A DNA stretch of 64,000 nt from Cercis canadensis (lineage: Eukaryota; Streptophyta; Magnoliopsida; Fabales; Fabaceae). Below the pieces are notes generated by a model. That model was not told the DNA's origin, made no database searches, and saw nothing but the letters and a program-made list of their open reading frames with translations. How positions within the stretch are numbered: the stretch's first letter is position 1; each line of letters starts with the position of its first letter. Below are positions 35,182 through 49,993 of this stretch, one piece after another. The DNA lies in assembly GCA_003255065.1 (NCBI GenBank), contig QAOA01003028.1:2296440-2360439 (forward strand), given 5' to 3'. Both the position numbers and the translations under genes were made by a program.

Positions 35182-35712
35182 TGAAGTGGGAATATGTGTT
35201 AGCTTTTAGATATCTGTTGTGTTTTACGATCTGTAATTTCCTGTCCTTTGCAATTTAAGCAATATATTCATTCTTTGATGATCGTGTAAAAACTGTATAT
35301 ATGTACAGTTCAATGAGAAATTATATGTTTCTCTTTTCCTTCTATTTTTACTGTTTTCTTTTTCCTTGGCTCGACACCTAACCTAAGGATATTTATTGGG
35401 TAAATAATTAGACTAATAAAGTTTAGATAAAACTTTATTATCGGAAAAAATTATTAGAATAATGTAATTCTAGACATTTTAGTATTTTACAAGAAACTAA
35501 AAATCCTAAAAATCTAAACTCCGCAGCTCCTTCCTTTCTCTCTGGCTCTCCGCAGCGAGTCGTACTCGTACCCTGCTTTGCGTTTTGGCCAACAAAATTC
35601 CAGTAGCGGCCACAACAGGTGAATAGAGAGTAGCAGCAAGTAGCTAAAAGAAAAAGCAAACAGAGCCAGCGGTTAACCTCTAGTATTCTGCATTGTGCAC
35701 CTAGATGAAAGA
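35182..35712. other. Kinesin 3' flank and reductase upstream region
   Basis: It probably includes the kinesin 3' UTR to about 35330 (TGTACAGTTCAATGAGAAAT followed by T-rich DNA), then the distal promoter of the next gene. No further gene is visible. Confidence 0.5.
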
Positions 35713-35788
35713 CACGTGGGACCATCCAACGGTTAACAAACGTCGCCCTTGTCTCTGTTCCGCTACCTCCAGTTTTCGTCTATAAGAT
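35713..35788 (+). promoter_or_regulatory. Promoter of the ArgC-type gene: G-box, MSA motif, TATA box
   Basis: CACGTG at 35713-35718 is a G-box. TCCAACGGTTA at 35725-35735 matches the MSA consensus YCYAACGGYYA at every position. CTATAAGATA at about 35780 is a TATA-like box. Spacing of about 45-55 bp between the motifs and the TATA box suits a core promoter. A 5' UTR intron probably follows, with donor CAG/GTAAAT at 35983/35984 and acceptor TTGTAG at 36070. Confidence 0.5.
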
Positions 35789-36082
35789 ACTCGCACGTTG
35801 TCAGTTTGCCACCAACAACGTCTGTCATACTGTAACAGAAGCGGAGACTAGGGTTGCGCCATTGGTGCTCGCCGATTAAGTGTTCAAAGCTCTTACTTTT
35901 TGGCAATTTAAAAGCTTACATTCTCAGTCTTGTCTCACCCTGAAAATAAAGCTTTTTTTGGACATTGTAAGCGAGGTTTACAGGTAAATGCCCCTTGCCT
36001 TTGTACATTACATATTCGTGCAATGGCTTACAACCAGTTAGAGCTAATTCTCTAATTTGAAACTTTGTAGCTATTTTAGAAA

Positions 36083-39000
36083 ATGAGAGCTTCCACTTTC
36101 AGCTCGATTTCTTTTGACAGAGGTTACTCTTGGAAGGTAATGTTGTCAAAGTTTCCCTGAAACAGGACGTCACTAACTGTTTATTTGATAGTCTTGTAAT
36201 AATTGTCTTATATTGTGGGGAAAATGATAGTTCATCCAATTAGCATCATGAAAATGACTTTGCATCACCTTCTTTATCAATTAGCATCATGAAACCCATG
36301 GAGTTTGAAGGTAGATAATTTGTGGGTGGTTATATGTGTTTGATTCCAAGTTATTGTCATTTGCTTTAGGATATGGAGAAGATATCCGAGGTGAGGAAGG
36401 CATATGAAGGGAAACCATTTGTTAAATGTTCGATGAAGTCCACAAACCAGACTTCACAAAAGACAGTTCGTATTGGTGTTCTTGGAGCTAGTGGGTACAC
36501 TGGTTCTGAGGTAAACTACCGGGCATACGCACCCTTGATACTATTAACCCACTGTTTTTGGGTTTTACTGTTAGTTTAAACCTAATAATATTGTGATACG
36601 TCTATTCTAGGTTCTTAGGCTTTTGGCAAATCATCCACAATTTGGGGTTGCTGTGTTGACTGCTGACAGAAAAGCCGGGCAGCCAATTGCATCTGTATTC
36701 CCTCATTTGGGCACACAAGTATGACATGTTTTATATATGTATTCAGAAAGATATTGCCTTTTAATTTTATCCATAATATCAAGCATATGATATGCGATTT
36801 GGTTTATTTCTTGGCAATATATTTTGCATAAAGTCTATACTTGTCAACTGCATCATGGAGGTTGGTGACCATTTTGGGTATTGTGCTTTCCCAATTACGA
36901 TGCATGATTTTGATGAAGGTCGTAAGAGAAAACACACACATTTCCATCTATATTTGGCACGAATTGTGTAATATGAGGAACATCTTTTGATACTTTGTTA
37001 CGTATCTACAAATTCTAACTTGCCCCATATTTGCAGAATTTGCCAGATTTGGTTTCAATTAAAGATGCAAAATTTTCTGATGTGGATGCTGTATTCTGTT
37101 GTTTGCCACATGGAACCACACAGGTATTAAGAAACTTTTCATATTCTTCTTGTTTTCAAACAATCCTGAATTTTTATTTTTATTTTTACTTTTTTTTCCC
37201 AGGAAATAATTAAAGGCCTGCCCAAGAACTTGAAGATTGTTGATCTTTCTGCAGTAAGATTTTAGTAGTGTGTTCTTTCTGCTTTTAAATAATTTCTTTT
37301 CATTTCATATATATAAAATTTAGCTCATGTCAGAATTTTAATGTGAGATTTTGTAGGACTTCCGGCTACGAGATATATCTGAGTATGAAGAATGGTATGG
37401 TCAGCCTCACAGAGCACCAGATTTGCAGGTGGGGCTTTTTTTCCCTCTTCAGTTACCAAAGGGTCTCATTTAGCTAGGTTTAAGAAAATTATGTAGAGGG
37501 CCTCCCTTTTGCCAATGAGATGTGTATCTCATATTGTTGGAAATGTGTGAGAGGTTTTATTTTCCCTTCCCCTCCTTCTGGTTTTCCTTGCATTGATTTC
37601 TTGTTGTTTTCTTTAGTAAACCTGAAACCGCCACTAAAAGGGACATGGGGAGTTATATTGAAACTTCAAGTTTATAATTATCCTTCATTTGAATGGAACC
37701 TTGCTTAGCAATCTATAGAACCTCTTGCATTGCCTCTATCTGAGAAAGTTAGTTGGCATCATTTTTTGCAATTTGACCTGTCAGCTATTAATTTCTATTC
37801 ATACATGAGGATCATAAATCTCAAGTAGAATAACTTTTAGTGTTGTAATGTAAAAATCAAATGAGAAACTATTATTAAAAAATGTTGTTCACTTTGCCGT
37901 ATACTACGTACTTACTGGTACTTAATTATCTGGATCCAGAAAGAAGTTGTATATGGATTGACAGAGATTTCAAGGGAGGAAATAAAAAATGCACGCCTAG
38001 TTGCTAATCCTGGTTGTTATCCAACATCCATTCAGCTACCTCTTGTCCCACTAATAAAGGTTAGTATGCTTATTTTGCATACATCCCATATTGCATAGTG
38101 GATTTGTCATTGAGTTTTCCACTGAATATATGCATTAATGGCTTTTTGATAAACCAATAAATATAATCATATTCTATTGCAATAGTTCTGTGACTCAAGA
38201 TAATATATGAATTCTAGGATATGTACCCCTAGTGAACATGTATATCAAGTCTTTTACCTTGTAAGTATTTGACACGCCTGGGTTAAGAATTGTCTTCAGG
38301 GGTAAAGCATTGTCCAGTCATATTATACTGTCTATTTTAAATATGGATATTTTCTGTTTCATGAGCACTTATATCACGATGCTTGTATTGTAGCTTATTC
38401 CTGTGCTACTAATTTTCTAGTTCTGATTTTTCTTTGGCTTGCAGGCTAAACTCGTTGAGGCTAGAAATATCATCATTGATTCAAAATCTGGTGTGAGTGG
38501 AGCAGGTTAGAATTTTGATTGACCTTTTTTTAACTTTTATGTACTATTTCGCTAAAATTCTCGACACTAGCTGCTCAGTTCTACAGTGTTCCTGCCACTT
38601 GGTTCATTGTTGCAGGGCGTAGTGTCAAAGAATCATTGTTATTCACAGAAGTAACTGAAGGTATCTATTCTTATGGTGTCACCCGACATCGCCATGGTAA
38701 GTTTATTTTACTTGGTCTTTTTTTTTTAATTGTCAGAATTGGATTTATGCATTTATGTTTTCACTAACTCTAATTAAACTCATAACTTGTACTTTGCCAG
38801 TGGCAAAGTCTTAATTAAGGCAAGTCTCATGCTTTTCTTCACTGACAATGTAACTTAAATTGATGGACTTGTTTCCTATGTGAAGAACATGAGATTGAGT
38901 TTGTTACTGCTAAACTCTTGCCTTAGTCATTACCTTTGCATTGGCATCTGCAATTGAATGTCTCTAATGAGAAAGCCTGAAACCATAACGGGAATCCTAT

Positions 39001-39815
39001 TTTTGAATTCAGTTCCAGAAACTGAACAGGGACTCTCTGATGCCGCACGTACAAAGATAACCATTAGTTTCACCCCTCACCTAATTCCAATGGTAAGAGT
39101 TTCACCCAGAGTTGTCTTCTCAATTTTATTTTTCTTCTCATCAAGGAATTGATCAGTGTATCCCTATTGCCATCTACTAGACTCGTGGTATGCAATCAAC
39201 AATCTATGTTGAAATGGCTCCAGGAGTAGGAATTGAGGACTTGTACCAGCATCTGAAGCTTTCCTATGAGGTTTGTCCTTATACATCCCTTCTTATCTTA
39301 TATAGACGTCAATACCCCAAATAGACAATACAGTATAAATTGCATATATGCTTGTGTGTGATAATTTCGAGACTTCCTGCTTTTCTTCCTCTTATGTTTA
39401 TCTCTTTCTAAATTCCTCTTTTCTTCCCTGCTTTTTGGTGGTTGCAGGATGAAGAATTTGTAGTGCTGTTGGAAAAAGGAATTGTTCCCCGAACTCATAG
39501 TGTTAAAGGAACTAATTACTGTTTGATCAATGTTTTTCCTGATCGAATTCCTGGAAGAGCAATTATTATATCTGTTGTATGTAGAAATATTTTCCATCCT
39601 ATTTTCAAGTTTCTGTTCCTATATAGTAATTTTTTAGGTGAAATAGTAATTTATTTAGTCATATTATCACTGGTTAAACTCCAAGTGTTTTTAATATGCT
39701 GTTGCAGATAGATAATCTAGTGAAGGGGGCTTCAGGTCAAGCTTTACAAAACCTTAATGCGATGATGGGATTTTCTGAAAATTTGGGGCTTCAGTACCAG
39801 CCTTTGTTTCCTTAA
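36083..39815 (+). CDS. argC: N-acetyl-gamma-glutamyl-phosphate reductase, plastid type
   Basis: Thirteen exons (36083-36136, 36370-36510, 36611-36718, 37037-37123, 37203-37253, 37357-37428, 37940-38059, 38445-38505, 38616-38696, 39013-39092, 39181-39270, 39448-39576, 39708-39815) join in frame to 393 residues. The NADP-binding loop is GASGYTG (57-63). The catalytic Cys is residue 197 in NPGCYPT, and a conserved HRH motif follows in the VTRHRH segment. The enzyme reduces N-acetylglutamyl-5-phosphate to the semialdehyde, third step of arginine synthesis, in plastids. The first about 45 residues before the Rossmann fold, rich in Ser, Lys and Thr, are the probable transit peptide. Length is close to the Arabidopsis enzyme (At2g19940, about 400). 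The annotated bacterial symbol is used because plant naming varies. Confidence 0.94.
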
Positions 39816-41390
39816 TAATTATTTTATCCTAGCAGAGTAAGCCTAGTTCTTCCTTGTCATCCCTTGTTCTGTGTAAACTTTGAATTAGGATTATTTTTTT
39901 AAAAGAATATTAATCTTTGCTTTCGTCCATTGATGCAGTTAATGAAGTTGAAGAATCAATATCAAGTCTAAAGCTCCAAGATTATAGTTCCAGTTCCTTG
40001 ATGCTAGATGGGCTAATGGAGATATTCAATTTATGTATTTTCATTCTCAGGATTTGATTTTAAAGTACTTCTAGAATTTAGAAGAGGGATTGAAACAGGA
40101 TGTTGAACTGGCTTGTAATTTTAGAAGGAAAAGATTCGGGAAGTCATCTCATATCCAATTTCTCGTCATCTCATGATTTTACCTTGAGCTCTTGGCATGG
40201 AGGGACGTGCTCATCTGAGATTAGATAGTTATTGCAATTCAACCTCATGACTTGTATATCCCGTGTGGTGCTTTTGGTATGTAAAGCCTGTACTTTTAGC
40301 CTCTATAGTGAAACTTAAAACAATGTTCAGAGAGAGATTCTAGTCAAGAGCGCGCTAGAAATTTGTTTCTCCGAAGTTGATATATCGCTCTTCTGATCTT
40401 GAGAATGTTTTCCTTCATTTGGAAAGCACGGTCTGATTATGTGTTGAACAAGTAAATTATTCTTATGTTTGAATAAAATAAAAAGTGATATTATGTGAAA
40501 AAAGAAATATTATTAATTTATAAATTTACTAATGCGAAATTTTTTAATGTTTTAACATTTTTAAAGAAAATTATTATTTAATTTTAAAAGTTTGAAAAAA
40601 AATATTATTTAGTTTTAAAAATACTTCTAATTTGGTTTGTTTTTTGAAGGGAACTAATTTGGCCTTTTATTATGATTTGAAATATTTTTAATTCTCTTAA
40701 ACGTTCTATAATGGTTCTATTAAGTATATAGTTATTTTTTAATATTATGTAGTTATTTTATTTATATATATAATTATATTTTAATGTTATATAATTATTA
40801 TTGATCCAGCATTAAATTTTCTTATATCTATCCTCAGCATTGTTTTTTAAACTTTCCAATTTTCTACCGATGTCCTTTTTTGTTGGAGACAACAGCTCAA
40901 TTAGTCATTTATAATGATGTATTTATAAAGGAGATTTTTTAGTATTTATGTAGTATGTTATATTATATAAAAATAATTTTAAATTATTTATTTTTCAGTT
41001 TATTTAAAAAAAATAAAAAAAATATATATTTTTTATATCTAATAAAATATAAAAATTACTTATCTTTATATCATGTAGTTTGATAAAATCCTATTGTATA
41101 AATTTACATGGTTTTTTTAATTAAAAAAAAAAATTGTGTCTCCCCTTCGGCCCTCCCTTTCATGATTTTATCAGAACCAAGCTTGGGTAGTCTGCGGAGT
41201 CCCGACTTGTCTCTAGCCGCAGTTGAACCAAGGGATATATACTATTAACTGTACCTTCTTCTCAGTAATGCAAACCCTTCAGGAAACGGTTTCAAAATTT
41301 CATCTTTCTACATTAGACCATGGCAGCTTGGAGTGAAACCGTCATTTAGATATTCTCTTCGCTTCAAGAAGGGCTTCTAGATTATCAAAA
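39816..41390. other. Reductase 3' UTR and AT-rich intergenic DNA
   Basis: A possible 3' UTR intron runs from about 39838 (AGCAGA/GTAAGC) to a TGATGCAG acceptor near 39939. From 40440 to 41120 the DNA is extremely AT-rich without features. The last 200 bp are the leader region of the next gene. Confidence 0.5.
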
Positions 41391-42807
41391 ATGGCTGCCT
41401 CATATCCCTCCTACCTTGTATCTACTTCTGCTCGTTTCCAACCGTTAAGTGACAACAATTTTGTCAGAACCCAGTCTCCCTTTCTTCAGGGATTCAAGGT
41501 ATTCTAGTTGTTCTCATAGACCAGAAGCATTTTTTTTTTCGATATTTAGGTTTCGTATTTGTAGGTGTGAACTGCTTAAAAACTTTTCTACTGTTTGATT
41601 CGCTCAATTTATATTTAGTTACCAAATGGTAATGCACCGTCTGATTTGGTTTCGTGGTTCGTTTTTATCGTCATAACTCTCTATTCATTGTTAGAAATTA
41701 CAACAAAAAGGAAGGTATAATCTCGATAGATATGGCATGTTGAGACATTAGATAGAGATTCAGATATGGCTTCATATCAAATTTCATGTGGTTAATCCCA
41801 ATCAGTTTCATCCAATTCGTATACTGAAATTGCTAGTTATCATCTCTTCCTCTGGAACTTTCTGACACTTGACAATTTTAATTTCTGTTATGAAAATCTT
41901 TTTCTGTCTACGCCTCTATGGCTAAGCTTTTTTGAATTTAGGCCGCTGCCTTACTGAGTAGGATGATTGTTTTTATCAATTAACCTTTTTTTTTCTTTTT
42001 TTGGTTGCTGTGGCAGGGTACATCATGCTTTGTCCAAAAGCAGAGTTGCAGTGTGAGCATTGAATGTTTTGCATCTAAGAATACAGGGCCCAAGGTCTCC
42101 TGTGCAATGAATATGTCTGCACAACACTCAGATGATGATAGTAAAATTAAATTGGACCATCTTATAGACAAAGCACAAAAACTTTGGGACAGTTCTCCTC
42201 AGCCAGTCAAGAATTTTCCCTGGAACAAAGCATTGGAGAATTTCATTCAACTTATACTTGATCTTATTTTGGCTGTTGGGAAGTACCTATCTGTACCTTT
42301 ATTGGCAGTTTCCTCCCTTAGTGAGTTATCGTACTGTGCCCATGAAAAGAGGCTTTTTCTTGTTCCATTTCCAGTTATCTTTGGAGCTGCTGTTGCGGCA
42401 GTCTTAAAGGAGACTGCCTTAGAATTATCTCCACGTCTAAAGGTAAAGTCATCGTTTATCCATCAGTGCATAATCTAGATGTCTAAGAGAATAGTTGGAT
42501 GAAGCAGTAAACTGGTCTAGTCCTGATGAGAATTTAGTTTGATGCTCCCCCTCCCTCCCCTCTCGTTATCGTGGCTTATATGTGGTTTGATTTTCAGGAT
42601 GCAGAAGTTCCATGGCATTTGATTGCTATTGCAATTTTCTTCACGTTGATCAAATTGCCAGGCCCTTATTACCCTTATTGGGGACGCATACTTATTCCAC
42701 ACTTTGCAAATGGGGTACTGTGGAGAACTCTATGGTTTGCAATCTTGTGGTATAAAAGGCCCCAAAAAGCATTGAAGATGTCACATTCTGTAGATGATAG
42801 TCACTGA
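41391..42807 (+). CDS. Small plastid-type membrane protein of unknown function (EMB1273-like, tentative)
   Basis: Exons at 41391-41498, 42017-42442 and 42598-42807 give 247 residues; both introns are GT-AG and in phase 0. The first about 60 residues are rich in Ser and hydroxylated residues and poor in acid, as in a chloroplast transit peptide. The mature part has hydrophobic stretches at ALENFIQLILDLILAVGKYL, LVPFPVIFGAAVAAVL and LIAIAIFFTLIKL, followed by the aromatic PGPYYPYWG block, which looks strongly conserved. That suggests an integral envelope or thylakoid protein with about three membrane segments. I associate this architecture with Arabidopsis EMB1273 (At1g49510) from memory only; function is not established here. 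Confidence 0.75.
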
Positions 42808-44857
42808 ACCTACTGAGCTATGATTTTGGCCATCAAATTATCACAACCAGGTACTTTTACTTGGCAAGGTGAAATTGACTGCACTAGTAATTCGGCAACT
42901 TAATTCTAAATCCTGTGTATGGATGTTTTGTGCTGGTTAGAAGTCTGCATTTTGGTTATAACGTGCTGTCTTCTTTTGCTAAGATGAAATCAACACAAGT
43001 GAAAGGAGAGAGATGAGTTATAAAGGTAAGACCGTAAGACCCACAAAGCCACCTCATCTAGGCAATTCCTGACTAGAGAGTGCTAAGCCTAAAGTGGACT
43101 AAACCTAATTAGCATTTGGTCGATGTGGGACTGAGTCCATAGGAAGTCTCTTTTGTGAGACCCTCTCAAGGTGTCGCCTTCTTGATGAGAACATTTTATG
43201 TTGCTCAAATTATGGCCTTGTTGTGTTAGATTTTGGAAACCCCCTCCCCCCTTCTCCTTTCTTCTCTTCTCTTTTCCCTCCCTTTTGATTGCAATTTGCA
43301 GTTGTTTCATCTTCTTTATACTACTTGCTTTTAACCTTTCAACTCATGTGGGATCATCTATTCAATATAATTAATTTTCCAAAACGTGCCATTACTGATA
43401 GATTTTGTTTAGTGATTAGTCTACAAGCCTATGACTGAAACAAAAATGAAAGAAGGATGATTAAACTAGTAAGGAAACACCAACATATTGAAGTTCTCTC
43501 TATTGTTAAATTCTGCAACGTAATCTAGTTGTACTTTGTCAAGAATTATGGACAATCTGACTTTACTTAATTTATTAGCGATGATTCCAGCCATTTAATA
43601 ATTTTTTTCTTTTTCAAGTGTTTCATGTTATTATTGAATCAATAATAAATATTGTATTTGCTTAATACAGGAGACAGTTGTTTTCACTAGTGAAGACTTG
43701 AGTGGAATAAGCAAATCCACTGAAAGGTTATTGAAGTTAGAATTCACTTCGTTGAGGAAAAGCGTAAATTGCTTGGGTACTCCAAGTTGTCTTGGGAATG
43801 ACAGATTTGGTTACAAAGGATTGGATGACCCAAGGTGAATAGGTGCATAGGCAATTAGTCATAACAAGCATCTGCTCCGCATATGTCAATGTCATCTTTG
43901 TATAAGAAACAAATTTTCATATATCACTGTTCGATTCTCTAGCACTGTTTCAGTATCATGCTTCTCAAACTTATCGTGCAGAAGCATCTTTTGTTTGATG
44001 GTTTCCTGGGAGTGTAACTAATTTGTTTTTTCTCAAGTCAGTGTTGACATGCTCACATTGGAGCATGTACACAATTTTGAAGTTGTGACTACATGAAGGA
44101 GTCGTGTTTAAACTGCCTAGTTTAAACAAGAATTATCTTTGTTCAGATCATGTATGCTTTAAACATGACTAGTGACAATCAAAATGCACAATAATAGTAG
44201 CTTGTTCAAGAAAAAAAAAGTTTATGGATTAAACAATGTTAGCCTCTTGGTTGATCTTTTTTTTTTTTTTATTCGATCTCTTGGTTGATTTTTACCTAGA
44301 CGAAGATGCAATCCACTGCTCAAGAATAAAACATAAAAACAATGCATAAATGTTTTATGTAATTCAGCATACATCCTCTTTTCCTTTTGGTTAATAGAAC
44401 ATTGCGGCCTTACGGGGCAAGATATAGAGTTCATTCAAGAAAGCTATCTTTGTGTTCTTGTATACGTAAACCCGATTATGCCTCATAAAATTGCGCAAAA
44501 CCACAAATCCTTTAACAGAGCAAACCCCAAATAGATGTAAGTAGAAAAGAATAAATCAACAAATGATACAATACGACAAGAACAGAGTTCTATCAAGGAA
44601 ATGGAGGGGATAGTTATATTACAACACGACACATAATAATACAGAACAGCAGCACGTAATCAGGAAAGATGATAGATAGAACTAAAATACAAGCAGGATG
44701 GCTTCTCTCATAATAGAAGGAAAATCCAACCATAGAATTCTTCCTTGTATAAAGGGAAAGCATTTTTCACATTTTCACACCCACTGAACAACCCAGGTAC
44801 AATATTAAACTTGACCCTAGAAGCCAGATCCATTTATCCCAGAGCTGCCATACTCAA
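42808..44857. other. Region between convergent genes
   Basis: It includes 3' UTRs of the membrane-protein gene and of the minus-strand kinase. An exon-like piece after AATACAG at 43671, open for 57 codons to a TGA at about 43842, may be a spliced 3' UTR exon of the upstream gene (donor candidate CACAACCAG/GTACTT at about 42850). The rest is AT-rich, with a poly-T run at 44259-44270. Confidence 0.45.
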
Positions 44858-47452
<2,595 letters not shown>

Positions 47453-47464
47453 TTGTTCCCCCAC

Positions 47465-48290
47465 TCAAAACCCCTTTTATGTAACACACTCTAATAAGCT
47501 CAGCTCTCACATTATCATCTCAATAGATAAAGAAGACCCAATGGTAAGAGCGAAAACCTCGATCAGATCGAACAAGGAGAAGCAGGGTCTGTTACGTGTA
47601 TGGACGTGGACCACTGGATTAAGACGGGGGAAGAGAAGCTGGTGTTGGGTGAAGAAAGAGACCAAAGATGGTCCGAGCCCGTGAAGCTTCACCCACCAAA
47701 ATGGGTACTTGGGATTTCCAGAGAGCTTTGATAAACAGTTGAAGTTGCAGAGGGCGGTGATACGCTCGTGAACTCCTGTTGCTATTTCTCTCCGTAGATG
47801 CTCTCTGTCTTTCTCTTTCTCTTTTCTTCCTCCAAAGTTTATCTTTTTGATTTTATCCAAAACCTCGCAGATATTTTCATCTGGCAGACAAATGATCAGT
47901 TATTTATTTGTCTCCGAATCAGTGAAATTTGGTCTCAAGGACAGAAATAACCTTGACCTTTTCGTTGAAAGACATGAAAGTTTTCAGTTTGATTTTCACT
48001 TTGTGGCTCAATTGTCTGAACCAGTAAGAAAAAAGAGAAAAAAGTGAATGACCAATAAGGCTTCCAACTTACTACAATACAATGTAAACAAGCAAGGAGA
48101 AAACTTCCCCGGAAAGAAAAATTATAAAAAAGAATCAATTCATTGAATATGTGGAGAAAAAGAGACGTGCTTTGCCCTCCTCACAAGGGAAAGACATGCT
48201 TGGACTTTGAGGCTTTAGTTATTTGAAGAAAAAAAATAAACGAATAAGAAAATCCTATAGAAATTTTACTTGTGAGTCTTTCTTAGGAAA
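47465..48290. other. Kinase 5' leader and promoter region
   Basis: The 12 bases before the chosen start contain a second in-frame ATG. The region to about 47850 is of moderate GC content and rich in CT on the plus strand (CTCTGTCTTTCTCTTTCTC), typical of plant leaders read in reverse as GA-rich. No further gene is visible. Confidence 0.5.
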
Positions 48291-48295
48291 TTATT

Positions 48296-48742
48296 TAGAG
48301 TTAAATATATTTTTAAATATCATTTTAGTTTTTAAATAATTATTATAATATAATTTTACTCAATTTTATAATAGTACAATTGACATAATTAATGCTTATT
48401 AGAGTTAAATATATTTTTTAAATATCATTTTAGTTTTTAAATAATTATTATATCAATCAAATCAATTATTTAAATGATTATTTTTTATACTATAAATAAT
48501 TAATTTGGTGAGTAATGTGATTATTTGATGATTAAAATGATAAAAAAATAAATTAAAGACTAAAGTGATATTTGAAAAATAATTTTTAAATAAAAATATA
48601 TTTTACTCAATTATTTATATGTACATTTGATACAATTTAAATTTAATGACATAATAGATTGTAATGTTACCTACATATGATTTAATTTTACTCTATTTTA
48701 TAACAGTGCAATTGACATAATTAATGCTTATTAGATAATAAA
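48296..48742. repeat. Nested direct and inverted AT-rich repeats (MITE-like)
   Basis: A unit beginning TTAGAGTTAAATATATTTTT occurs at about 48296 and 48399, and an inverted copy ends near 48611 (CTAAAGTGATATTTGAAAAA). A second sequence of about 50 bp (CAATTGACATAATTAATGC) occurs at about 48380 and 48715, flanking the inverted pair. This looks like a fold-back element inserted in, or duplicated together with, its flanks. Confidence 0.55.
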
Positions 48743-49460
48743 AATTATGATATAAACCGATTTAAATGTAGGCAATATACAATAAGCATCTTCCAACTAA
48801 ATTGTGTTAGCTGCACTTATGCGATCTAATTTGACTTTTTTTTTTTTGGGGTTCACCTAATTTAAGTGGCATTGAATCAAAAATAGATAGAAGAAACAAA
48901 TAATGCATTCACAAATCACACAGCCCATGTGCCAATGGTAATTGTTAAGTCAATTAAGAGTTCTAAGTATGTGCCATGTCACCCAAGCTAGAGTGCAATG
49001 GATGCTATTCAACAAGAGACAATTGACGCTAAGACAAATGAGAACCCGAAAGGATTAGCATTGAATTGGAAAAGGATTAAAAAGGCAAGTAATAGAATGA
49101 AAATATGGAAAAAGAAAAATGATAACTAGAGATATTTATAGTATAAAAATTAGGTGAAGATGTGCGAGAGCTGGCGCCTGGCGGCAGTGACAAGGGCAAC
49201 AAACAATATTAAAATAAAATGGCACTAAAAAAATGGAAGAAAGTATATAAATATAATGCTTAAATGGGTTTTGTTGATGGTAACTTACAGGGCAGGGGAA
49301 CATGAAGTCAAAACTTAATCTTTAAGCAAACTGAAAAGAGTAAAATGACATATTTCTTATGTAATAGAGATGTTGCTCAATTCCTAAAATAGTTGTTTGC
49401 CCACCAAATCTTTTTCTTGTTTGTCTATAAATATAATAACTCACTATTCATTTTTTGCCT
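48743..49460. other. Intergenic DNA without supported feature
   Basis: AT-rich. No open frame with splice support and no RNA gene recognised. Confidence 0.5.
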
Positions 49461-49690
49461 ATATATCAACTATAAAGCATAAAGCAACAAAACCATAAGC
49501 TCCATAGCTTTCTTTCCTAGTGCGTTTCTGTTTGTCTCGTCTCTTTTAGCAAGTTCACTGCAGGTAGACGATACAAAATACCAGAATTCATGGAAAGGAA
49601 AAGGCTTTGCATTATGAACACCAATGGCACATGGAAATTGCAGTGAATGTTTTTATCTAAATGATTCACTTCTCCTTGGTAATCTTAACT
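49461..49690 (+). other. Promoter-like segment, possible short transcript
   Basis: CTATATAT near 49460 is followed about 30-90 bp later by CA- and pyrimidine-rich sequence resembling a leader. An inverted pair TTCACTGCA (about 49553) and TGCAGTGAA (about 49641) bounds a region with an 18-codon open frame (ATG at 49590). I cannot assign it to a gene. It could be an upstream promoter of the following PPR gene or a short non-coding transcript. Confidence 0.2.
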
Positions 49691-49993
49691 CACGGTTAAT
49701 CCAACTTCGAGGTCATTAATTAATGGTAAAGAAAAATTCTTTGGGCTTTTTATTATTGTTTGGATTTGGATCACCAGAGCTCATCACGGCCCAAATGAAT
49801 GTGAATAAGTACGTTACAATTTGGGCCTATGTTGGGCTAAGAACTTGGGCCGATATAAATAAGCTTTTCTCTTCAGTGGACCACATTCTTGGGGCCGACG
49901 CGATAAACTTGAAGCCGTTGGCAGTTCCCAACCATCGTTCCCGCCGTAATCGTGTGATAATAGAAGAGCCTGCCACTGAAACGCAGAGGAAAC

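Noticed and set aside
43010-43210. A GATGTGGGACT-containing segment that recalls plant retroelement ends.
   Set aside because: No terminal repeats, target duplication or coding domain could be found, so it is not called as an element.
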